This document shows, one piece after another, positions 44,650 through 56,673 of a DNA stretch of 64,000 nucleotides. The translations under genes and the position numbers were made by a program. Origin of the DNA: Luzula sylvatica (lineage: Eukaryota > Streptophyta > Magnoliopsida > Poales > Juncaceae); contig OX326957.1 of assembly GCA_946800325.1 (NCBI GenBank), forward strand, positions 60,342,570 to 60,406,569, in the 5' to 3' direction. Numbering within the stretch: position 1 is the stretch's first letter; each line of letters opens with the position of its first letter. The notes under the pieces were generated by a model. It saw only the letters and a program-made list of their open reading frames with translations, was not told the origin of the DNA and did not search any database.

Positions 44650-45336
44650 ACAAAAAAAATATTGTGGACCGATATCTTTTTTAACTAGAAAATGAATGCT
44701 CTGTTTATTTAAAAAATGCTAGAATCAATTTATTTTTGTAATTTTGTTACTTGAACCAACATATAAGAATACACGAACACGAGTGTGTCCTTCTCAACAA
44801 CACAGAATTCGAACAAAAATATATTAATTTTTTTCTGCACGTAATTAATAATACATAAATTTAATAATATTCGGCTAGGTCGGGCCTCCCTTGTATTCCT
44901 CATTGGAAATATCGGACTTTACTCTGATTCTGTAAACAGGAAATGAACCATCATGGTAAAGGTGCCTTTTTCATAAGTTTTGGATGAAAAGGGACACTAT
45001 CACATTGAAAAGCAATATGATTAGTTAAGGATGATACTTTGGATGAAGACTAGAACACTCTTAATATAATTAATTCATGTAATTAGTTTCCTCCAATGTC
45101 TTATCTGAATTTATGCATCCAATAAACATGATTCATACGATAGATAGGGAGAAAGGACTTGCAAAACGTTTTGGATATTTTCACATCAAAGAATGCAACT
45201 CCAAGATATATATAATTATTATTGTTTCATACATTTTTTGGACCTTCACACTATTTTTATGTAAGTAGCAAGTCGTTCATGTATTAGACCTGAAGCTCTC
45301 CTCTCTTTGTACTGGTCACATGCCACAAGTCGTTCA
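44650..45336. other. Intergenic DNA
   Basis: AT-rich, no gene or repeat recognised. Confidence 0.5.
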
Positions 45337-45344
45337 TGTATTAG

Positions 45345-45872
45345 CTATGTTACGCGGATACTTCAAAAATGCCACGTGGCGTATCCGATACGGATACGGA
45401 TGCGATACGACTCGGATACGTATCGGATACGCCACGTGGCGTATCCGAATATTTTAATATTTATTTTTTTCGGATACGGCGGGATACGGCTGAGAATACA
45501 TTCAGGATACGATTGTGATACTCCATTTAGAATACTTCGGCCCATTATATATTTTGGCCCATAATATTTTAAAATAAATTATATAAGATATTTCTATGAT
45601 ACTTCTAGATTAGTTCTAGAATATTTCTAGAACAAATTTATGATACTTTTATGATACTTGTATTGTTTGGTCGATATTATTTACTGTCATGATATTTAAT
45701 TAAAAATATTATTAATTTATTATTTAATTTATTACTTATTTATTAATTATATATAATATGAATATATTAAAATAATAATTATATAGTCGTATCGGTATTC
45801 GTGATTTTTTTAAAATTGTCGTATCGTCGTATTCGTATCGTATCGGACCATATCCATATGTGTGCAACATAG
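45345..45872. mobile_element. hAT-type MITE (528 bp)
   Basis: An 8 bp duplication TGTATTAG (45337-45344, 45873-45880) and short inverted ends CTATGTTAC / GCAACATAG mark a hAT-type non-autonomous element. Both subterminal zones are full of GGATACG / CGTATCC motifs. A 26 bp perfect palindrome at 45423-45448 is centred on a G-box (CACGTG). No coding content. Confidence 0.82.
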
Positions 45873-45880
45873 TGTATTAG

Positions 45881-47308
45881 TTATGAAGCTCTCTGCACCA
45901 GTCACGTCACGTGTCACATAATGTAACGCTCAATTAATTAAGATTTAAGAAAAATAATATCATGAACACCCAAAAATAAGAAAGCTTTTCAGTTTTCAAA
46001 AGTTCGGAAAACGTTAAATCAAAAACACTAACTACTAACTAGTTGTATCCTGACAAGTAAATGATAACTCATTGCTTACAAACATACAATGAGGTCCGGC
46101 CCAAAACTTTAAAAGACCCAAAATCAAATAATAAACAGCTCATTTATTTTTTTAGGGAGAATTGATTTTAAATTTTTATATTATACTACTTAATTTAATA
46201 AAATGGATCTCAAATTTTATAAATTATATCATGTAAATTTTTTCGTGGATCCGGATCCGAAACCCGGGCTTCAAATTTTGTACTAATGGACCGGCCCTGC
46301 ATACAATATAACTTAAAATAAACTATTATTATTATAAATTAGGAAAAGAGCGATGATATCAATTTCCTTAAAATTCGTCGGGATGGTTGATGTGTTAGCA
46401 CCGAGTTAAATACTAGTGATAAATCATTTTATGTGACGTCACTATATTCAATATATTTTATATGATATTTTTTTACTAATAATTGTAACGAATCGTGTTT
46501 GTGTAATGATTCATTTTTGTGTGACAAGTCATTTTTGTGTGACGAGTCATATAAAATATATATCAAAATTAGGCCATTCAAATAGCGACACGTCATTTTT
46601 CTTGATTTCTGTTTCGTTTTATATTGATAATTGTAACGAATCATTTTTGTGTGACGAGTCACTATATTCAATATACATAAAAATTAGGCCATTCGAATAG
46701 CAACACATCATTTTTCTACCTGTAAAATAAATTAAGCTAAGCCGAACCAAATTGATAATGTACTCCTTTTTATTTGACTAACTTGCGAATGAAATGATTC
46801 AAATTATACACAAACGTATTACATACCCCATTATTAACACGCATCACAAATGACTAACAGCCAACTATCACGAGACTTACTATATCTTTCACTTAATAGC
46901 CCATTGAAACTTTGATTACCATCGAACTATGCATGTTTCCATATATCAAGGGCAAACTGAGAGCATGAAAATACGTAGAAACCAAAAAATACTCAAAAAA
47001 AAACAATGAATACAAAAAAAGAAAAGAATGTTTGTTAAAAATTAGAGAGATATTAGATATACAACAGAAATAGCATCACAAACATTAAACAACAATTAGT
47101 TAAAATTCATGAAGGTCGTGCTCGAAATGAGAAAAGAAGACCACACATTAAAATCAAATACACGCCATTTCAAGCCAAACAACAAATAAACTAGATTCGG
47201 ATAATTAATTAGTCATGATGACCAAGTCCTTAATTAGAACATAAAACAAGTTAGCACCTCATAATAGAGAGGGGTTCTTCTTCCATTCCACACCAGCCTT
47301 GTATTCCA
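45881..47308. other. Intergenic DNA with a local duplication
   Basis: AT-rich. At 46430-46720 text containing AATTGTAACGAATC, TTTTTGTGTGACGAGTCA and AAATTAGGCCATTC is repeated in tandem about twice (~120-190 bp units). 47240-47308 is the 3' untranslated end of the ataxin-2-like gene. Confidence 0.55.
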
Positions 47309-50041
47309 TCAATAATTCCTCCCTCTGTATTGCATTTCCTACATAATTTAAAGATTATAAATAAACAATACATTTAAAAAAAAAATCATGTAACAAGGAT
47401 TTGGGTCCTTACAGGGGTGTATGTCTGCATATAATAATAGGGACGAGGCTGTGGTTGCGGCTGTGGCTGTCCAATCATCATTTGATGCCCATACTGCACA
47501 CACAAAAACCAAACTAATTAATAATTAATTTGTTAACGAAATTAAAAGGAGGCGAAATGAAAATGAAAGAAAATAAAGTACAGGAGGTGGATTAGGTTGA
47601 ACATAGGCTTGTTGCATCGGAGCACCGGTTTGCGGATTGTAAATAAATGGTTGCTGTCCTCCATACGGTCCCCCCATCTATTAGAAAAAGAAAAAGAAAA
47701 AAACATAATGAGACAAAATAGGTATAAAGGAGAACGAGAAATTAATATAGAGGGAGAGAAGGTGGAGGACCTGCATGGGCATGGGCATTTGAGGCGGCAT
47801 GTTATGAGGAACAGGTGCGATGTTAGGTTGATAATAGAACGAAGAAGGGTCGTGCATAATTGCTTGAGGTTGAGGTGGAGGAGGTTGAGGAGGCCTTAAA
47901 TTTGATTGCATCGGCAGGAACATTCTCGCATTCGGGTTGAGCTTGAACTCCTGTTTCATTACATCATTCATCATAAACATTCATACATCTCCAATTACAA
48001 AACATAAAAGAGGAATGAAAGGGTAAAATAGTACTTTGGCATTGGGGTTCAAGGACGACTTGTCAGAAGTAAGAGACGAGGTTCTGGATATACTCGACGC
48101 GTTAGAGGTCGAGCTGCAAGGCCTTTGACTGATTTCTGGGGAAGAGTTGACTGTTTCGTTTGTGGGGCCCACTTTCGCTTTGTTTTCTTCGTCTTTCTCC
48201 TCCTCGCCTGTACCTACGTAAATATACATCGCCATTTTAGTAACACCTCCAGAAAGAAGAAAATAAATTAAAATGTACTGACCTTCAGAGACCGAAACTT
48301 TCTCCTCGTCTGAAGCCTGCGTGACCTTATCCGCTTCATCTTTTGTCTGATTCTCCTCGACAAGAGATTTGTCTTTCTTCTCGACGGTCTCGTCACATTC
48401 ATTCGAATTGACGATAAATTGCTCCTCCGTACTACCGGTACCGGCTTGAGCAGCCGCAGCCGCAGCTACATCCCCATCCTAAAACGCGCAAATTTAACAA
48501 AGCAAGTCAATATCCAATTCCAAATTCCAAATTCCAAATAATATAATAGCAAGAAAAGTCGATAAATATAATATACCAGAGAGGAAGAAGTGGATAAGTC
48601 GACAGGATCTTCCTTGGTAGAAAAGGAATCGAGAGAGGAAGGCCTAGGAAGACCTCCGTTACTCTGACTCCCTTGTGTGTTCACACTCGGCGACCGCCAG
48701 GTGTCACTCGGCGGTCTCCTCCAGCTGTCAGTCTGCGACTCGGGCTTTCGCCAGGTGTCGGTGAAGGCCTCTCGTGATCGCCAGCTGTCAGTATCTCTCG
48801 TCACAGCAGAGTACCGCAATTCCTCGTCTATATCCAAGTTGTCCAAGAACTCCATTCCTCTTTCCTGAATTACCAATAATCTCGTCAGTTAAAAGTATTA
48901 TGAATGGAGATCTCCAGTTAATGTAGAAAAAAGTTGACCTCTGCTAAATGGAGATCATCAGTGTCTTCTCCTTCGATCTCTCTTGCAATTCTGGAGGCAT
49001 GCATTTCGAGTTCTTTCATGTGGGGCCCTTTGACCAGCTTAGTAGTGTATATATCCTCATTAAATGTGCTTTTCACTCCAAACAAAGCCTCGTTCGTCTC
49101 GAACTGGTCCCATTTCCTTCATTCCATTCAAAATTAAACAGATTATTATTGCGATTTTTGTAATGGAAGGTATTAAAATAATTATAATAATAATAAAAAG
49201 AATAATACTTGTTCCATTTTTTGCCAAAGAGAGGTTGCTCTAATTCGAGGCAGTCCAAGTTGTCTCCATCTGGGGCCCACCTCTCCAATTCTCTCTCTTC
49301 CACATGGCGTGAATTTGATATGACAGAGTCTATCATTAAATCCTTTCGCTTATCACCAACGTTCCCCATTTTCACCACCTCTTCACTTGTCAGACCAACA
49401 TCCTGTTGTGTGTCCATGTAAATATTCATATACTATATATTGCATTGCAATTGGTTGTAATAAATAATAATAATAATGAAGTTATTAGATTAGTAAGAAC
49501 CTTGGCGACGATTTGGACAAGCTCTCTCGAGGGAATGATCATGGTCTCAGGTTTCTTAACAATATCTGAGAGAGATTTCTGTCCTTTAACAGACCCATCC
49601 TTTGTTATTTGGGCCATTTTCAACACAATACCTGCATTAACCATTCATTCTCATTCATTTTGTAAAGTACTTTTCAGTGATGAATTCGATAATGAAGGAT
49701 CAAAATGAAAAAGATACCGAAGTCTTTGTCGTTGGCAGTGTGAAAGATTCCAGAAATGACAGAACCGTTCTTAACATGCACATCGACTTTTTGTCCAATA
49801 AGATACATCATAACATACATTAATCTGTCCTTCGATGGACTTGCATTAGTCAATTTCCCCCCATTCATTATACCTAATGAAAATAATGATGAAGAGTCAA
49901 AAACAAAAGAAATTCAGAGTATAGAACGTAAATTGAAGTAAGAGACATACCAGTTGATTTGGTAGAATGAATCTTATTGTCCCTTCTAGGGCCAAATCCA
50001 TTGTTCGAAATACGAGGAGCTACCACTTGTTGATTGCTCAT
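47309..50041 (-). CDS. CID4: Ataxin-2-like poly(A)-binding-protein-interacting protein (CID3/CID4 type), 12 coding exons, 599 residues
   Basis: Minus-strand exons: 49951-50041, 49718-49873, 49501-49631, 49209-49402, 48939-49116, 48577-48864, 48283-48478, 48035-48213, 47771-47950, 47582-47677, 47413-47493, 47309-47338; all GT-AG, total 1800 nt. Domains in order: ataxin-2 SM-like fold (MYLIGQKVDVHVKNGSVISGIFHTAN, exon 2), LsmAD (KWDQFETNEALFGV... ELEMHASRIAREIEGE), a Ser/Trp repeat region, an acidic linker, the PAM2 motif (SSLNPNAKEFKLNPNARMF) that binds the MLLE domain of poly(A)-binding protein, and a Pro/Gln/Met-rich tail. Known role of the family: mRNP and stress-granule assembly and translation control in the cytoplasm. 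The gene appears intact. CID3 and CID4 are not separable by eye. Confidence 0.93.
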
Positions 50042-50590
50042 TTTCCTCACTAATCAAGTATAACTGAAGTTCAATTAACACTGAATTTATAGCTATTGGG
50101 AATCTTAATTAAAGAATAACTAATCAAAAAGAAATTATTGAAGTGTTTCAATGCACAACAACACAGCATTCATCTGAAATAAACTCAGAATACATTAGAT
50201 TTGATTTCTATTCAAGTGGAATTGGGATTTTCTATCAGCATGATTGCGCAAAACCGAATCAAACAGAAAGAGATGGATCAAAAGGCACAAAACTTCATAA
50301 AATCTCGATCAAGCTACGGTAACTAACATAGCAGCTAAAAATCATGAAATAAAGTTCAAATCGCTGTTTAATTAGAGTTTACCTTGTTTTTCTTCCCTCG
50401 GAGAGATCGATCTCGTGCGAAAACTCCCGACACCGCAATAAAAAGAAGCGGAAAGAGGAAGAATCAGAGAAAATCGGCGAGTTGAGATAGCAAAGACGAA
50501 GATTCGAAGAAAAATCGACGAAGAAGCGACAGATCGGAGCACTTAGAGAGCGATTTGGGACGCGGTATGGATGTAACCCTAGCAAGATCG
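50042..50590 (-). other. 5' untranslated exon, leader intron and promoter edge of the ataxin-2-like gene
   Basis: A donor (ACAAG/GTAAAC at about 50383) and an acceptor (GATTAG at about 50053) define a leader intron of ~330 bp just upstream of the ATG. The untranslated exon runs up to about 50560. Leader introns are frequent in this gene class. Confidence 0.6.
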
Positions 50591-51133
50591 CGTTTGCTTT
50601 CTTTCTGATGGGATAAAACTGGGTAATTAGTTATCCCACCAGATTCACTTATTCCAGGGATAACAACAGAATCGTGTCTTTTTCCGATGGAATAGTGAAC
50701 CAAGCTGGAATAAGTCTCTAGCGGGTGAGCCGACCGCATACGCCCACCAAAGTCGTGGTCGTTTTCACTCAATTTTTCATATATAGCCCTGTAAAATCCA
50801 AAATAATACACTGTCAACCAAAATTACCAGAGCAAAGGATATATTCATGTTTAGTGGGGATATGAATACAATACACTTTTGGTTTGACTGTTTTAATATT
50901 TTGTAGGGCTACCTACGGGTTTTCATCACCAAAAAAAAAAAAAAAAAATTTGTAGGGCTTACCTACGGGTTTTCATCAACAAAAATAAAAAAATAAAAAA
51001 ATGTAGGGCTATGAATGAAAATAGTAGGGAAAGTGTAACTACGAGGAAATTGGTATACTCGGGAGTCAAAAAGCAATTGGCAAATCCACGCATAGTGGTT
51101 TACTCGGGAGTCAAGCCACTGGCAAATCTATTA
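50591..51133. other. Upstream intergenic DNA with a duplicated A-tailed unit
   Basis: At 50903-51010 the unit TTGTAGGGCT(T)ACCTACGGG followed by TTTTCATCA and an A-rich stretch occurs twice, with a third partial start. It looks like an A-tailed fragment duplicated in tandem. GGGATAA / TTATCCC inverted pairs lie at 50610-50665. Confidence 0.5.
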
Positions 51134-51148
51134 GAGGGCATATATGGT

Positions 51149-51185
<37 letters not shown>

Positions 51186-51486
51186 ACACACCACACACAC
51201 ACACACACATTTTCTCCACTGAATGGAGGCTCCTTTTCATCTCCCAAAACCCCTCACTCAATTAATAATGTTTTGAATTAATTATTAATTGAAATAATTA
51301 ATTATGGGGTTCTTGTATTAACTGTTAATTACATCATAATTAACTGTTAATTCAAAATATAATTAATTGAGTGGAAAAATTTGTGTGCAAATTGGAGATG
51401 GAAAGGAGCCCCCCATTGATGATGACCTCATGGTGATTCACCGTGAATGGGGGAAAATGGGGGGGGGGGCACGGTATAATTTTCCA
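51134..51486. mobile_element. Foldback MITE-like element with poly(C) arm
   Basis: Probable 8 bp duplication ATCTATTA (51126-51133, 51487-51494). The two arms are complementary: the left GCCCC... TCCTTTTCATCTCC ... CACTCAATTAAT against the right ATTAATTGAGTG ... GGAGATGGAAAGGAGCCCC ... GGGGGCAC. The left arm carries a C run of about 35 (51152-51185) followed by (CA)n; the right arm has a G run of about 11. The type is not settled (8 bp suggests hAT). Confidence 0.6.
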
Positions 51487-51494
51487 ATCTATTA

Positions 51495-51604
51495 TATATA
51501 ATCTCGACGTTATTAAAATAATTATTGTATTCGCTACGATTGTACAAAAATATTAGCTAGAACTTCCTATGCCGTAGCTAAAAAAATTATTGACGACGGA
51601 AATA
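51495..51604 (+). mobile_element. CACTA fragment, part left of the LTR element
   Basis: Contains GACGGAAATAG-type subterminal motifs that continue at 56674-56871 after the LTR element is removed. Its left end is missing or not recognisable. Confidence 0.5.
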
Positions 51605-51609
51605 GCCTC

Positions 51610-52916
51610 TGATAACGGGTTTTTCGTGTACGCAAATTAATGCGCCAATCGTTGAGTCCGAAAACCGAAAATCAAAGAAGTAAAGTTTAACAAAATTGTG
51701 GATAACTCAAAAGTGTATAGAGCAAGTATAATAGGATCGTCCACAGGGAGCAAGTATCGAAATTACGAATCAAACACGCAAAAGAATAAGCTCGAAAAAA
51801 GCTTTGTACAGTAAAAGAATAATTGAAGGGGGTTTGTGTGCAAGAAAGTAAACACTAGCAAGATTAAGAGAATTTAAACGAAAAATTGCCAAGAAACAAT
51901 CTTTAAACCAATTCAATCCACATTTATTAATCCACGCAAAGATTTATTAAAAGAAACTACCGAATTCAAACACAAAAGATAGAAACAACCTATTCAAGAC
52001 TCGAAACGCTCGATATCTTGATTCCGAAGTTTCCCCGGCGAAGTGCAAGAAACGCTCCCGTCAAATCGCCTCTTCCTCTTGTGCTAGATCCTCTCGAATT
52101 GCAAGAAACGCTCTTCAATAATCGATTGATCGGTCTCGTGTCGAAATTGGATCACAAACGCTGCTACTCCAAGATCTTCACAAGGTGGAGCTCGAGTCGG
52201 AAACGCTCCGAACCTCAAGTTCCGATCTTTAGCTTCGATAGAATCTTGTTTGTGCCTTGGTGGAGTTTGTGGTGGAGAGAAGGAGGAGAAAGGCTTGCCC
52301 CCAAGGCAAACAGAGGAGGGGGAAGAGAACATCATTTGCCCTTGGCCTTAGGGTCTTATTTATAGGCTTGATGCTCCTCTTAATTGGCAAGGGTAATTAT
52401 GGAAGTTTTAGGGCAGCAACAAATCCACCAAAGAAGGCAACCAATAAATCATTGAGAGGGCAACAAATCATTCCTTAAGAAGGAAACAATTCAATTCTAA
52501 AGAAGGCAACAATTCAGCTTTGTTGGGGCTGCGTATGGGGCTGTGGGCTGTAGATTTCGCCACTGTGGCCAGTGCAGGGCTGGCAGATTTGCCTCTGCGG
52601 CCAGGCCCACTGTTGCCCCTGTGCGGTGCAACAGTTTGGTGATTTTCTTCTTTTGTTTTTGTCTTTCCCGCCTCGATCCTTCACCGAATATATCGATGTG
52701 ATATATCGTTTTGACTGTCTTCGGCATGCCGGAGGCAATGGTGCTGACCAAATTCCCAAATTATTCTTCTATCTCCTGAAAATGGGCAAAGAACACATTA
52801 GTGTAGAAATATTCATGATGTTTGAAATATGTATCATAAAAGCATAGAATATAACTTCACAAGGACTAAAATCCCTAAATAAGACTCGTAAAACGTGTTC
52901 CATTTGCCTCACATCA
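51610..52916 (-). repeat. 3' LTR of the tRNA-Asp element
   Basis: TGATAACGG to CACATCA on the plus strand. TATA box TATAAATA on the minus strand at 52357-52364. Several AAACGCTC motifs recur in the 52000-52210 stretch. The frames inside (115, 83, 91 codons) are not genes. Confidence 0.95.
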
Positions 52917-54234
52917 AATACCCCCACACTTAAACCCTTGATCGTCCTCGATCAATTTGAGATTTGTAGTTAGAATCAATCTAAGGACGAATTGCACTAG
53001 ATTTTATTAAATTTGTATTCGTCATTTTCAAACGCATTTCATGAACCTATTGATTCGCTCCCGTTAATCAAGTTGCTAATGTTTAAGAAAGATAATGGTC
53101 AAATAATCAAATCTTAATTGAATAAAAATCGCAATTTCAATAGAGTTTAGAATGAGCAATTAATTTCTACCGGAAAAGGTAATTAAACACTACCGTTCGA
53201 ATCTTTTCACGCCACAATTCAAAAGAAACCCGATTTCCAAAGTTTTTGAGTCTTCGTTTTGCAAGAATTCCCTTTTCAACCCGTTCGATACGTTGGTACA
53301 AGGTTCATACCCGTTTTCAGTCGAATTCCCCACCCACTCCTTCATTTCGTAGAAGTCTTTAACCGAGCGCCCCACTACACCGAAATGCAATGAGGTTACA
53401 TCCCGGTATTCTATTTTGACCTTCCTTCTATTTTATTATTTTATTCTTATTTTACTTTTTTTTTTTTTTCGGATCGCATTTGTAGAAGGAGTTCCGCGGC
53501 ACCGGAGTGCAACGAAATTACATCCCGCCTTTTTTCAAGATCCAAGAAGAAGGTGGGTACTATCGACATACTAACGGGTCCCCACGAACGGTTGATTCAT
53601 TAAGTGTAAGTGGTCAAATTTTAAATTCATGCAAAACGCATTCAATTGGTAACTAAAAATTTTTCAAATGGGTTTTAAATCAAAATGCGGGTTCAATTTT
53701 CGAAAAGTAGTGTGTCACGTAAACCACGAATCCATTGATTGTCGAAAACTCGTGATAATTGCGAAGTTATTGGTATGGGTTGGAATCCCAAAAGATTTCT
53801 TCAAATTCGTGACCAAAATTTCCAAAACATTTTGCAACATTCAATTTTGAGAGTAAAAATCGTATTAAAATGAAATTTTGTTTGAAAAACAACGATTTGT
53901 TTCAAATGAGGTGGAGAAAAATCTTTTTGTGCAATTTTGTCCTTAGTTGAAAACTAGACGTGCTCCGAGATTTAAGTTTCATCAATTTTCTATTTTATTC
54001 GCAGAAAAAGGAAAAAATAAAATAAATAAATTCCCAATATTTTTCGTTTTAATTTGGGCACATGCAGGTTCAAAGGTTGTGTTACCCCCCCATACTTATG
54101 GTTTTACTTGTCCTCAAGTATATGGAATATAGAATGTAAAAATAGGGTAATGAAAAGATACAACCTTTGATGCGTGGGCGGGCCTCCCTCGCTAGCGCTC
54201 TCGTTTATTGGTCTTGAGCTCGACCATGCCGGTG
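52917..54234 (-). other. Noncoding interior of the tRNA-Asp element
   Basis: 1.3 kb between the ORF stop and the polypurine tract. Two similar blocks contain GGATGTAAC-type text (plus strand GAGGTTACATCCCGG near 53391 and ATTACATCCCGCC near 53517) about 125 bp apart. No protein family was seen. Confidence 0.55.
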
Positions 54235-55218
54235 TTACCCTCCTTGAAAGTGGAATGAGGAGCTCACTTGGATTGCTCTTCTTCGACCGCCTCGAATCCT
54301 TCCTTTCGAGATGTTTGAGATTGGCACATTCGAAGCTTTTGTCGAAAATTTCTCCAAGGGCATCCTCCTCTCGCTTCGAATCGATTTGTGTATAGGCCTT
54401 TGACGAAGCGGAGTGGTGAGCGGCGTGAGTGTCTCGATTATATTTGAACTTCTAGATATATCTACACAAGGAGAACTTCTTTCATTAGAAGCATCATAGT
54501 TCTTATTTGAATTTAATTTGATGATGCATGGAAAGAATTCACCTTGGAGAGTTGGAGATTTATCTTCTTGCTCGGTTTCGTCGATTCGAGTAAGTTGGAC
54601 CACCATTTGGAGAGTTGAGTCTACCGACTCATTTTCTTCTTCTTCCAAGACCGTCTCGGTGCTTTCTTCGAATCCTCCCATACTTGAACTCTCGAATTTG
54701 AATTTGTATTCATCCGTGTAGTCATCGTAAATCGGGTCTCCGATTAGCTCGAATCCTTTGGCTTTTGGGAATTCGTGTTCGCGTGGGGGAGGTTCGTCTA
54801 TTGGAATGAGAGAAATAGTGGACCTTAGCTCGATGCCTTCTTCGAATCCCCCCACACTTGAACTCATGCCACTTTCAATCTCTACGATCTCTTCTTTGGA
54901 ATATTTTTGGCTAAAATCTTGTATCATTGCCATCATTTCCTCCATCATTCTTTTCAATTCTTGGTATTGATCGTCGTTTTGGAACTGAAAGGGTGAATTT
55001 TGGTTTTCGATTTCGAGTTGAGATTCGTCTATGGGGTTTGGTGGAATCATTGAGAGCAATTCATCTTCTTCTTCTCTCAAATCTTGCTCTCCTAGCTCCA
55101 AACGATTAATTTCTCTATCTATGAACTCTTGGTTTGACATGGACTCGGAATATCCCATTTCGATCTTCGCTAGTCTCATCAATTCCCGAAGCGATAAGGG
55201 TCTCTCTTGATTGTCCAT
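54235..55218 (-). CDS. Unrecognised 327-residue protein of the tRNA-Asp element
   Basis: A single exon from ATG 55218, about 140 bp after the primer site, to the stop at 54235. It starts MDNQERPLSLRELMRLAKIE, is strongly acidic in the first two thirds (EEEDELLSMIPPN, VLEEEENES) and basic at the C-terminus (SKGRIRGGRRRAIQ). Two internal segments resemble each other (SSSVGGFEEGIELR and SSSMGGFEESTETV). There are no zinc knuckle, protease or polymerase motifs, so it is not a normal gag. Its position where gag should be and its intact frame suggest it is kept for a function, perhaps RNA packaging, but no function is assigned. Confidence 0.6.
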   Translation of the reverse strand: MDNQERPLSLRELMRLAKIEMGYSESMSNQEFIDREINRLELGEQDLREEEDELLSMIPPNPIDESQLEIENQNSPFQFQNDDQYQELKRMMEEMMAMIQDFSQKYSKEEIVEIESGMSSSVGGFEEGIELRSTISLIPIDEPPPREHEFPKAKGFELIGDPIYDDYTDEYKFKFESSSMGGFEESTETVLEEEENESVDSTLQMVVQLTRIDETEQEDKSPTLQGEFFPCIIKLNSNKNYDASNERSSPCVDISRSSNIIETLTPLTTPLRQRPIHKSIRSERRMPLEKFSTKASNVPISNISKGRIRGGRRRAIQVSSSFHFQGG

Positions 55219-55340
55219 CTTGTACCTTGCAAAAGAAAAAATCTCACAATGGGTGAAATATGAAGTTCAAATATATAAAATTCAATTCGAATAACACTCA
55301 AGATTGTGAGTATGATTTATAATTTCAATTTAAAAACTGC

Positions 55341-55358
55341 TCCCCGGCAGCGGCGCCA
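55341..55358 (-). promoter_or_regulatory. Primer binding site (tRNA-Asp)
   Basis: TGGCGCCGCTGCCGGGGA on the minus strand, three bases from the 5' LTR. Confidence 0.85.
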
Positions 55359-55361
55359 TTT

Positions 55362-56668
55362 TGATAACGGGTTTTTCGTGTACGCAAATTAATGCGCCAA
55401 TCGTTGAGTCCGAAAACCGAAAATCAAAGAAGTAAAGTTTAACAAAATTGTGGATAACTCAAAAGTGTATAGAGCAAGTATAATAGGATCGTCCACAGGG
55501 AGCAAGTATCGAAATTACGAATCAAACACGCAAAAGAATAAGCTCGAAAAAAGCTTTGTACAGTAAAAGAATAATTGAAGGGGGTTTGTGTGCAAGAAAG
55601 TAAACACTAGCAAGATTAAGAGAATTTAAACGGAAAATTGCCAAGAAACAATCTTTAAACCAATTCAATCCACATTTATTAATCCACGCAAAGATTTATT
55701 AAAAGAAACTACCGAATTCAAACACAAAAGATAGAAACAACCTATTCAAGACTCGAAACGCTCGATATCTTGATTCCGAAGTTTCCCCGGCGAAGTGCAA
55801 GAAACGCTCCCGTCAAATCGCCTCTTCCTCTTGTGCTAGATCCTCTCGAATTGCAAGAAACGCTCTTCAATAATCGATTGATCGGTCTCGTGTCGAAATT
55901 GGATCACAAACGCTGCTACTCCAAGATCTTCACAAGGTGGAGCTCGAGTCGGAAACGCTCCGAACCTCAAGTTCCGATCTTTAGCTTCGATAGAATCTTG
56001 TTTGTGCCTTGGTGGAGTTTGTGGTGGAGAGAAGGAGGAGAAAGGCTTGCCCCCAAGGCAAACAGAGGAGGGGGAAGAGAACATCATTTGCCCTTGGCCT
56101 TAGGGTCTTATTTATAGGCTTGATGCTCCTCTTAATTGGCAAGGGTAATTATGGAAGTTTTAGGGCAGCAACAAATCCACCAAAGAAGGCAACCAATAAA
56201 TCATTGAGAGGGCAACAAATCATTCCTTAAGAAGGAAACAATTCAATTCTAAAGAAGGCAACAATTCAGCTTTGTTGGGGCTGCGTATGGGGCTGTGGGC
56301 TGTAGATTTCGCCACTGTGGCCAGTGCAGGGCTGGCAGATTTGCCTCTGCGGCCAGGCCCACTGTTGCCCCTGTGCGGTGCAACAGTTTGGTGATTTTCT
56401 TCTTTTGTTTTTGTCTTTCCCGCCTCGATCCTTCACCGAATATATCAATGTGATATATCGTTTTGACTGTCTTCGGCGTGCCGGAGGCAATGGTGCTGAC
56501 CAAATTCCCAAATTATTCTTCTATCTCCTGAAAATGGGCAAAGAACACATTAGTGTAGAAATATTCATGATGTTTGAAATATGTATCATAAAAGCATAGA
56601 ATATAACTTCACAAGGACTAAAATCCCTAAATAAGACTCGTAAAACGTGTTCCATTTGCCTCACATCA
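55362..56668 (-). repeat. 5' LTR of the tRNA-Asp element
   Basis: Same length as the other LTR, with about three substitutions between them; TATA box at 56109-56116 on the minus strand. Confidence 0.95.
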
Positions 56669-56673
56669 GCCTC

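Larger units (their letters stand above)
51610..56668 (-). mobile_element. Young non-autonomous LTR retrotransposon, tRNA-Asp primed
   Basis: LTRs of 1307 bp each (51610-52916, 55362-56668), target duplication GCCTC (51605-51609, 56669-56673). The primer site next to the right LTR, TGGCGCCGCTGCCGGGGA, fits the 3' end of tRNA-Asp with about one mismatch, as in many plant Gypsy-type elements; a polypurine tract (AAGTGTGGGGGTA) adjoins the left LTR. The LTRs differ at about three positions. The 2.4 kb interior has no gag-pol, only one ORF of unknown function, so it must be moved by another element's enzymes. Confidence 0.93.

Noticed and set aside
52018..52847. Open frames of 115, 83 and 91 codons that recur at 55770-56599
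   Set aside because: Recurrence is because both lie in the two identical LTRs; they overlap LTR promoter and leader sequence and show no family.
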